From Anaeromyces robustus (Eukaryota; Neocallimastigomycota; Neocallimastigomycetes; Neocallimastigales; Neocallimastigaceae), in assembly GCA_002104895.1 (NCBI GenBank), contig MCFG01000435.1:30001-53010 (forward strand): a stretch of 23,010 bases of DNA, read 5' to 3'. This document shows, piece by piece, positions 14,316 to 23,010 of the stretch. How positions within the stretch are numbered: the first letter of the stretch is position 1; each line of letters opens with the position of its first letter. The position numbers were made by a program, and so were the translations under genes. A model generated the notes under the pieces. It did not search any database. It saw nothing but the letters and a program-made list of their open reading frames with translations, and was not told the origin of the DNA.

Positions 14316-15216
14316 TATAATATAATAAAATGGATGATAATAATTTTATAATTATATATAAATATCAATATAAATAATAATTTTTATAAATTAATTATGT
14401 TTAATAAATAAAAAAGTGTAAATAATATAAAATAAAAATAGTTAAAGAAAAAAAAAAAGATAAATATTTACTTTATATATGATTCTATAAAAAAAGAAAG
14501 AAATTGATATGACTTATTTTTCTATTTATTTTTTGGTTATTACTAATAAATAAATTTTTTAATAATACAAAATAAATATTAAGTGAAAAAAAAAAATTAT
14601 CATTATCTAAATATTAATATATTAATAATAAAAGTTATTAATAATAATAATAATTTTTATTATTTATTATTATTAATAAAAATAATAATTTTTTTTTTGT
14701 AATACTAAACTACTACTAATAATTAAAAATATAAAAAAATATATCAATTAATAAGTAGAATAATAATAATTAAAGTTTCATTCTATTTTATTAAATAATA
14801 TGATTTCATCTAAATCAAATAAAAAAAATATATTTATATTTTAATATTTATATTTATAATAAATAATTGTATGAATAAATATAAAATTAAATAAAATATT
14901 AATTAAATTAACCAAAATAAATAAATGAATAAATAAATTAAGATTTTAACATTTTAATATTTTAATATTTAATATTTTAATATAAAATTATCAATATTTA
15001 ATATATATTTTTTTTTTATTTCGGACTAAAGATCCACTATTAATCCGAAAAATAAAAAAATATACATATATTTTAATATATATTTAATATAGATTAATAT
15101 ATATAATATTTTAATCAAAATTTAAAAAAATCATAACATTTATTCATTAATATTAATGAGTATTAATATTAATATGAATAGAATATTGGATAAGATTTAA
15201 TAGATCATTAAAAATG

Positions 15217-15248
<32 letters not shown>

Positions 15249-15815
15249 AATAAATGTATAAGTTAGACATTATACATTTATACCATACCAAAATATTCAA
15301 CAATTATTATAATTATTATTATTTTATTATTTTATTATATTTATTTATTATATTTATTATATTTATTTTTTTTATTATTTTATAATAATAAATTAAAAAG
15401 AAGAAAACAAATGAACATAAAATGATGAAAAATTATGATAACAAAAAGTTAATAATTATGAAATTGATATTGAATACGATAATTATTAAATATAGAAAAA
15501 AGAAAAAATTATTATTATTATTATAATTATTGAATTGATTTTGAAACTTTTTGTTATTATCAATAAATTATTATTATAAATAAATAATTAATTATATATA
15601 TAATTATATAATATATGATATTATTATTTTTTATATAATATTTATATATATATTATTCTTGTCTTGTCACTTAAAATATTAAAAAATCTAAGATGGAATG
15701 AATTAAATAAAATATAGTTAAAATTGAAGATTTATATATATATATATATGTATGCATTTGTATTAATTGTATGTGGATAAAGAAAAAAAATAAACTTTTT
15801 TTTTTTTTATTGGTC
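14316..15815. other. Intergenic, AT-rich, no gene seen
   Basis: This is the 5' flank of the glutathione synthetase and the 3' flank of the PH-domain gene. No coding region is visible. It contains T/A simple sequence, an inverted repeat with CGGA/TCCG arms at 15011-15060, ATTAATATTAAT palindromes at about 15148-15172 and a patch of more mixed sequence at 15656-15715 that has no open frame. Confidence 0.65.
15011..15060. repeat. Inverted repeat with CGGA/TCCG arms
   Basis: A left arm of T7-ATTTCGGA (15011-15025) faces TCCGAAAAATA7 (15044-15060). They pair through TTTTTATTTCGGA-like arms with a 2-nt bulge, and the 18-nt loop is CTAAAGATCCACTATTAA. It is one of the few places in the intergenic DNA with CG dinucleotides. 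It could be a hairpin in a transcript or a small element. Confidence 0.7.
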
Positions 15816-15860
15816 CTATATCACAGAATTATGTTTTTCATGTCTTTGATTATCATTTTC
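15816..15860 (-). CDS. Candidate terminal exon of the PH-domain/Asn-rich gene
   Basis: Exon 6 of the PH gene can splice at 16395 (AATAAG|GTAAAA) to 15860 (TATATATAG|GAA), phase 0, across a 534-nt intron. That adds ENDNQRHEKHNSVI and a TAG stop at 15816-15818. The patch is compositionally unlike its surroundings and reads like coding sequence in only this frame, with a good TAG acceptor just upstream. The alternative is that the gene simply ends with KVK-stop at 16386. If real, the protein is about 1047 aa instead of 1035. A weaker alternative acceptor near 16215 would add only YQ. Confidence 0.5.
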   Translation of the reverse strand, partial: ENDNQRHEKHNSVI

Positions 15861-16044
15861 CTATATATATATATACATATAGAAATTTAAAATTGGTAAA
15901 GGGAAGGGAAGGAAAGAAGGTAAAAATAATAATAATATAATATATAATATATAATATATATAAAAAAGTTTTAAAATTAAATGATTAATAATTAGGAATA
16001 AATAAATATATAATATTTTTTTTTATAGATATAATTAATAAATA

Positions 16045-16112
16045 TATTATATAATATTATATTATATTATATTATATTATATTATATTATATTATATTAT
16101 ATTATATTAATA
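16045..16112. repeat. (ATATT)n pentamer repeat
   Basis: About twelve ATTAT units lie in the stretch between the main PH-gene stop and the candidate last exon. If the 534-nt intron is real, this repeat is inside it. A second tract, (AAT)n at 16228-16261, lies nearby. Confidence 0.85.
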
Positions 16113-16227
16113 TTATATTAATTAAATTATATAATTTATAGATGAAAAAAATTAAAGGGTTATAAAAAAATTTTTTTTTCTTAATATTTATAAATATAAG
16201 AAAATAATTACTGATACTTTAAAATTA

Positions 16228-16263
<36 letters not shown>

Positions 16264-16385
16264 TATAATAATAATAATGATATATATTTATATAATTATA
16301 TATTTATCTATTATTTATATATATATATATATTTATTATATATATTTATTTATTTATTTTATTTTACTTTTAACTTATATATCCT

Positions 16386-20500
<4,115 letters not shown>

Positions 20501-20960
20501 TTTGTATTATTAATAATTCTTAATAAAAAAAAGGTATTGAGATTATTATAAATAATTGTCTATCTATTTAAATAATGTTTATTTTGTGGAAAAAGAAAAA
20601 AGCTTAAATGACTATATATTTTTTATGATAAAAAATATAAATATAAAAAAAATATTATTAATAATAAAATAAAAATAAAAACATAGACTATAACAATGAC
20701 AATAGATTATTACTGAAATTGAAATTAGTTCAGTAATTTCTATTTATTATAAAAAAAAAAAAAAACTACAAATTATAAAAAAAAAAAAAGTTTGTATTTT
20801 AAATATCATAAATTATAAATAAATTTTTTGTATTTTTTGTATTACTTTCAATATAAATATAAAATGCTATACAATGATTTATATATATTATAATATAATA
20901 CAATACAATATAATATACTATCAATTTATATTTTATTTTATATTTTATAATTTATTAATT
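20501..20960. promoter_or_regulatory. 5' flank of the PH-domain gene (likely promoter region)
   Basis: The 5' flank of ATG 20500 is AT-rich and without an open frame. It holds A-runs near 20752-20765 and 20779-20789 and a 16-17-bp imperfect hairpin at 20701-20744. No specific factor site or TATA box can be assigned in this composition. The region is named only from its position. Confidence 0.35.
20701..20744. repeat. Inverted repeat upstream of the PH-domain gene
   Basis: The left arm AATAGATTATTACTGAA (20701-20717) pairs with TTCAGTAATTTCTATT (20729-20744) around an 11-nt loop. The inner 9 bp ATTACTGAA/TTCAGTAAT is perfect; the outer part has one bulge and a mismatch. It lies about 200 bp upstream of the start codon. 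It could be a hairpin in the 5' leader or a palindromic protein site. Confidence 0.75.

Positions 20961-23010
<2,050 letters not shown>

Overview
The window is extremely AT-rich eukaryotic nuclear DNA, saturated with microsatellites: (ATTT)n, (TTA)n, (TA)n and homopolymers. Four protein-coding genes can be rebuilt, all on the minus strand and all interrupted by short GT-AG introns. There is also one fragment of a small-subunit (18S) rRNA gene on the plus strand. The composition, the fungal-type glutathione synthetase, the fungus-like SSU fragment and an Asn-repeat protein fit an early-diverging, very AT-rich fungus. Anaerobic gut fungi (Neocallimastigomycota) are my first guess. This is inference; an AT-rich amoebozoan is the main alternative.

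Layout from left to right. 1-1106: 5' part of a TFIIB-family transcription factor gene that runs off the left edge (2 exons seen, 278 residues). 1107-2223: AT-rich intergenic DNA. 2224-5599: long-chain acyl-CoA synthetase, 6 exons, 705 aa, apparently complete. 5600-7453: gene desert. 7454-7788: truncated, altered 18S rRNA 5' fragment. 7789-9931: gene desert. 9932-14315: glutathione synthetase, rebuilt as 11 exons and 489 aa, including a 25-nt first exon and a 17-nt last exon. 14316-15815: intergenic DNA with one odd hairpin. 15816 or 16386 to 20500: a protein of about 1035-1047 aa with an N-terminal PH-like domain and a long Asn-rich, Ser/Thr/Pro-rich tail carrying six SLP[RK] motifs. 20501-23010: gene desert with a (ATTT)n tract of about 178 bp.

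The genes do not form an operon or a pathway cluster. They are a basal or RNA polymerase III type transcription factor, lipid activation, glutathione synthesis and a probable membrane-binding scaffold, separated by 1-2 kb of simple sequence. Exon joins were chosen by requiring GT-AG ends, matching codon phase, and continuity with the known protein family where there is one. In the glutathione synthetase all ten joins keep both phase and family-typical sequence. I found no tRNA, CRISPR array, transposase, reverse transcriptase or gene cluster that would count as a new system. The most useful non-obvious content is the micro-exons, the repeated SLP[RK] motif, the stray SSU fragment, the heavy use of AAG 3' splice sites and a few non-simple inverted and direct repeats.
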